Part shown: one piece after another, positions 5,023 through 6,709 of the stretch | How the letters are laid out: every line of letters begins with the position of its first letter | Position numbering within the stretch: the stretch's first letter is position 1 | Notes under the pieces: generated by a model | The model's input: the letters and a program-made list of their open reading frames with translations, nothing else | Database searches by the model: none | What the model was told of the DNA's origin: nothing | Assembly (NCBI GenBank): GCA_964412845.1 | Contig: CAYPQM010000252.1 | Span: forward strand, 1-6,709 | DNA length: 6,709 nucleotides | Reading direction: 5' to 3' | Source of the DNA: JAWWPY01 sp964412845 | GTDB taxonomy: Bacteria; Actinomycetota; Actinomycetes; Streptosporangiales; Streptosporangiaceae | Position numbers and translations under genes: made by a program

Positions 5023-5817
5023 TCAGAGGCCGGCCAGCAGATCGCTCTCGGTGATACCGGGCCCCTGCCCGTCCCGGATGAACCACTCGGTGCCGAACGC
5101 GTAGCGGAATGCCTCGTCCGGCATGGCCAGGAAGAAGGACTGGTCGCTGATCTGGCTGGCGTGCGCGCGCATGGCGCGGCGCTTGACCGCTGCGTACGGC
5201 GTCACGTCGACGGCGGCGGTGATCACCGACTCGGGTTGGCCGAACTCCGCGCGCTCGGTGACGTCGGGCATCTCGACGCCGGCCGCGGCCGACTGCTCGG
5301 CGAAGGCCTTCCGGCCCCGGATGATGTGATCGCGGTTGATGGTGCTCTGGTAGACCCGGCCGACGCCGGCCAGTTCCGCCGCGCGCATGCCGACCCGGTG
5401 CACCTGGATGTGGTCCGGATGACCGTAGCCGCCGTTGTCGTCATAGCAGGTCAGCACGTCGGCATCTTCTTCGCGCAGCAGCCCGGCCAGTTTCTCCGCG
5501 GCCTCCTGCACCGGTGCGGTCCAGAACGAACCGGGCCGGTCGTTAGCCGGGGTGCCCATCATCCCCGAGTCCCGGTAGCCGAGGAACTCGGTCCGCTGCG
5601 CGCCCAGGATCGCCGCGGACGCCTGCGTCTCGGCCACTCGGCGCTCCCACAACTGCTCCCCGCCGGCGAGAAATCCCTCCGGCACCTCGCCCTGCTCGCC
5701 GCGGGTGGCCACGACGAGCACCACCCGGTGGCCTTCGTCAACGGCCTTGCGGATGACACCGCCGCAGGCGATGCACTCGTCGTCGGGATGCGCGTGGAAC
5801 GACACCATGGTGGCCAT
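5023..5817 (-). CDS. PIG-L/LmbE family zinc-dependent deacetylase
   Basis: The 264-residue protein belongs to the family that includes MshB (mycothiol precursor deacetylase) and Mca (mycothiol conjugate amidase), which hydrolyse N-acyl groups from glucosamine-containing substrates. The active-site motif AHPDDE is at residues 9-14: H10 and D13 are predicted zinc ligands and D12 the general base. The second motif, GGYGHPDH, is at 129-136, with H136 as the third predicted ligand. TRGEQGEV (38-45) and EFLGYRDSGM (77-86) are typical of the MshB/Mca branch, as is the late AHASQ (218-222). It is slightly shorter than MshB or Mca (about 290-300), so the substrate cannot be assigned. ATG at 5817 is taken as start, with ATG at 5808 possible. 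The gene is codirectional with DUF4349, separated by a gap of 82-141 bases depending on the start chosen there. It looks complete. Confidence 0.9.
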   Translation of the reverse strand: MATMVSFHAHPDDECIACGGVIRKAVDEGHRVVLVVATRGEQGEVPEGFLAGGEQLWERRVAETQASAAILGAQRTEFLGYRDSGMMGTPANDRPGSFWTAPVQEAAEKLAGLLREEDADVLTCYDDNGGYGHPDHIQVHRVGMRAAELAGVGRVYQSTINRDHIIRGRKAFAEQSAAAGVEMPDVTERAEFGQPESVITAAVDVTPYAAVKRRAMRAHASQISDQSFFLAMPDEAFRYAFGTEWFIRDGQGPGITESDLLAGL

Positions 5818-5860
5818 GGGGCGACGCTACCTGACCTCACCGGGCCAGGCCCGCGGCCGG

Positions 5861-5890
5861 ATCACCCCCGGCCGCCCCGGCCGGGGTGAT
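5861..5890. terminator. Long GC-rich hairpin between the DUF397 and deacetylase genes
   Basis: ATCACCCCCGGCCG (5861-5874) pairs with CGGCCGGGGTGAT (5878-5890) over 13 base pairs with one bulged C and a three-base loop. It lies 124 bases after the DUF397 stop and 44 bases before the deacetylase start on the minus strand. It most likely ends the regulator operon. If the deacetylase promoter is further upstream, for example at the A/T-rich spot near 5963, it would instead be in that gene's leader. No T-run follows on either strand. Confidence 0.55.
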
Positions 5891-6013
5891 GCGGAGGCAG
5901 CCGGCACCGGGCGGCGGATCATCAGGATCGCGGTCACCCCCCGTCCCGCCGAGCAGGCCAGCTAAATTAGGCAGATCTGGGCTGGCTCATTCATCATGCC
6001 GAGCGCCAGCGCG

Positions 6014-6232
6014 TCACCAAGTGCCGTGACCAGGCAAGCCGATTGCGTCTCCGGTGTCTTTAATGTCGGTGACGAACGACCGCCAGTCATCGGCGCTGAA
6101 ACGGAGTACCGGCCCGTTTTGGTTCTTGCTGTCGCGTACTGCGACCGTGCCGGGCACGTTCGTTGCTACCTCGACACAGGTATTGCCCTGTCCGCTGTAA
6201 CTGGACTTCCGCCAGTTATACATATCGTTCAT
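6014..6232 (-). CDS. DUF397 small protein, partner of the DUF5753 regulator
   Basis: The 72-residue product is a standard DUF397 protein. It shows YNWRKSSYSGQGNTCVEVA near the N-terminus (about 5-23), then GTVAVRDSKN (28-37) and GPVLRFSADDWRSFV (40-54). DUF397 genes accompany WhiJ-like XRE/DUF5753 regulators in actinomycetes, often in several copies per genome. Some pairs are linked to control of development or antibiotic production, and the pairs have been compared with toxin-antitoxin modules; the biochemical role is not settled. ATG at 6232 has a ribosome binding site (GAGG at 6244-6241, eight bases upstream) and overlaps the end of the DUF5753 gene by 17 bases. A second in-frame ATG is at 6223. 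The overlap implies coupled synthesis. The protein is full length. Confidence 0.93.
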   Translation of the reverse strand: MNDMYNWRKSSYSGQGNTCVEVATNVPGTVAVRDSKNQNGPVLRFSADDWRSFVTDIKDTGDAIGLPGHGTW

Positions 6233-6709
6233 CTCTGTAACCTCGTATTAGATCGGCTGACTGTAGATCGTCGAGCGCGTACGACCTGAGATAGTCGAAC
6301 GTCACAGAGTAAGCGCCTATCTCGTCTTGCTCTCTGATGTACCGCGCACTCCGCGTGTCTTCGAGATAGGCCATAGGCACCCGTGGCCGTTTGTTGCTGC
6401 TGTTGAAGGTCAGTATCATGAAATCCTTACCGTAGGCGCACGCCGCGCCTTTGATGTCTGGGATGACCTGAATAGCAATATGAGGACACTGGCCAACTCC
6501 TAATAGATGCTGGCACTGCGCCTTCATTACGTCCGGACTGCCAACTTGACGGTGCAGAACAGATTCATCGATGATGGCCCATAGCTTAGGTGGGTCATCT
6601 TGGCTGTCCAGTATTTGCTGTCGTGTCATCCGTAGCGTTACCGCGCGCTGAATCTCGTCCTCGGAAAGCCTGGGCCGGGTGGCGCTCACAGCATGGCGCG
6701 CGTAATCCT
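6216..6709 (-). CDS. DUF5753 (WhiJ-like XRE) regulator, C-terminal part, cut by window end
   Basis: The frame is open to the right edge with no true start. The residues before the apparent GTG at 6689 read DYARHAV, which fits the usual DUF5753 text LLQTxDYARAV, so the gene continues upstream and its N-terminal helix-turn-helix lies outside the window. The visible about 164 residues contain the DUF5753 landmarks: SEDEIQRAVTLRMTRQQIL, WAIIDESVLHRQVGSPDVMKAQCQHLL, HIAIQVIPDIKGAACAYGKDFMILTF, then VPMAYLEDTRSARYI and a C-terminal helix YSVTFDYLRSYALDD. DUF5753 is the presumed sensing or partner-binding region of these transcription regulators. GC content is low for the window, and rare codons (a TTA Leu at 6503-6501, CTA, ATA, AGA, GTA) are present. 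It overlaps DUF397 by 17 bases. Confidence 0.92.
   Translation of the reverse strand, partial: DYARHAVSATRPRLSEDEIQRAVTLRMTRQQILDSQDDPPKLWAIIDESVLHRQVGSPDVMKAQCQHLLGVGQCPHIAIQVIPDIKGAACAYGKDFMILTFNSSNKRPRVPMAYLEDTRSARYIREQDEIGAYSVTFDYLRSYALDDLQSADLIRGYRDERYV

Larger units (their letters stand above)
5990..6709. other. Lower-GC segment holding the regulator cassette
   Basis: Hand counts of single 60-base lines give about 53% (6241-6300), 57% (6301-6360) and 52% (6421-6480) GC, against roughly 70% or more in the rest of the window. The shift coincides with the DUF397/DUF5753 pair. No integrase, direct-repeat border or attachment site is visible on the left side; the right border is outside the window. 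Confidence 0.6.

Noticed and set aside
4831..5889. Plus-strand frame of 352 residues opposite the deacetylase gene
   Set aside because: It has no recognisable domain and is the antisense of a protein with intact PIG-L motifs; long antisense frames are expected at this GC content.

Overview
The window is very GC-rich DNA (about 70% or more over most of its length) carrying actinobacterial gene families: a DUF3000 protein, a PIG-L/LmbE deacetylase of the type involved in mycothiol chemistry, a DUF4349 lipoprotein, and a DUF5753/DUF397 regulator pair. It is most likely a chromosomal segment of a filamentous actinomycete (Streptomyces/Streptosporangium/Actinomadura-like). The exact genus cannot be read from the sequence.

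Left block (1-2650, minus strand). Transcription runs right to left through a small zinc-ribbon protein (start 2650 or 2641), a DUF3000 protein, a ribonuclease D with HRDC domain (rnd), and the N-terminus of a methylated-DNA-protein-cysteine methyltransferase (ogt-like) that runs off the left edge. The first three genes are packed or overlapping and look like one operon. The overlap between DUF3000 and rnd is GTGATG. Both the DUF3000 protein and the rnd N-terminus carry in-frame tandem repeats rich in Pro-Asp-Gln or Gln-Pro.

Middle block (2651-3899). A 187-base divergent intergenic region holds a perfect 13-base palindrome, a TATACT -10 box, and a strong ribosome binding site. That site fits a six-codon leader frame whose stop overlaps the hemE start. 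hemE (uroporphyrinogen decarboxylase, heme pathway) reads rightwards and ends in a perfect 10-bp stem that also contains the stop codon of the convergent DUF4349 gene.

Right block (3892-6709, minus strand). It contains a DUF4349 lipoprotein with a C-terminal membrane helix, a PIG-L family deacetylase, and a WhiJ-type regulator cassette made of DUF397 and the C-terminal part of a DUF5753 regulator cut by the window end. The cassette is clearly less GC-rich (about 52-57% in sampled lines), uses rare codons including a TTA leucine codon, and is separated from the deacetylase gene by a long GC-rich hairpin.

Most of the window is ordinary core-genome material. The most interesting points are the hemE leader arrangement, the stop-codon-embedding convergent hairpin, the repeat expansions in adjacent genes, and the low-GC regulator cassette. 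I see no CRISPR array, transposase, tRNA or rRNA.
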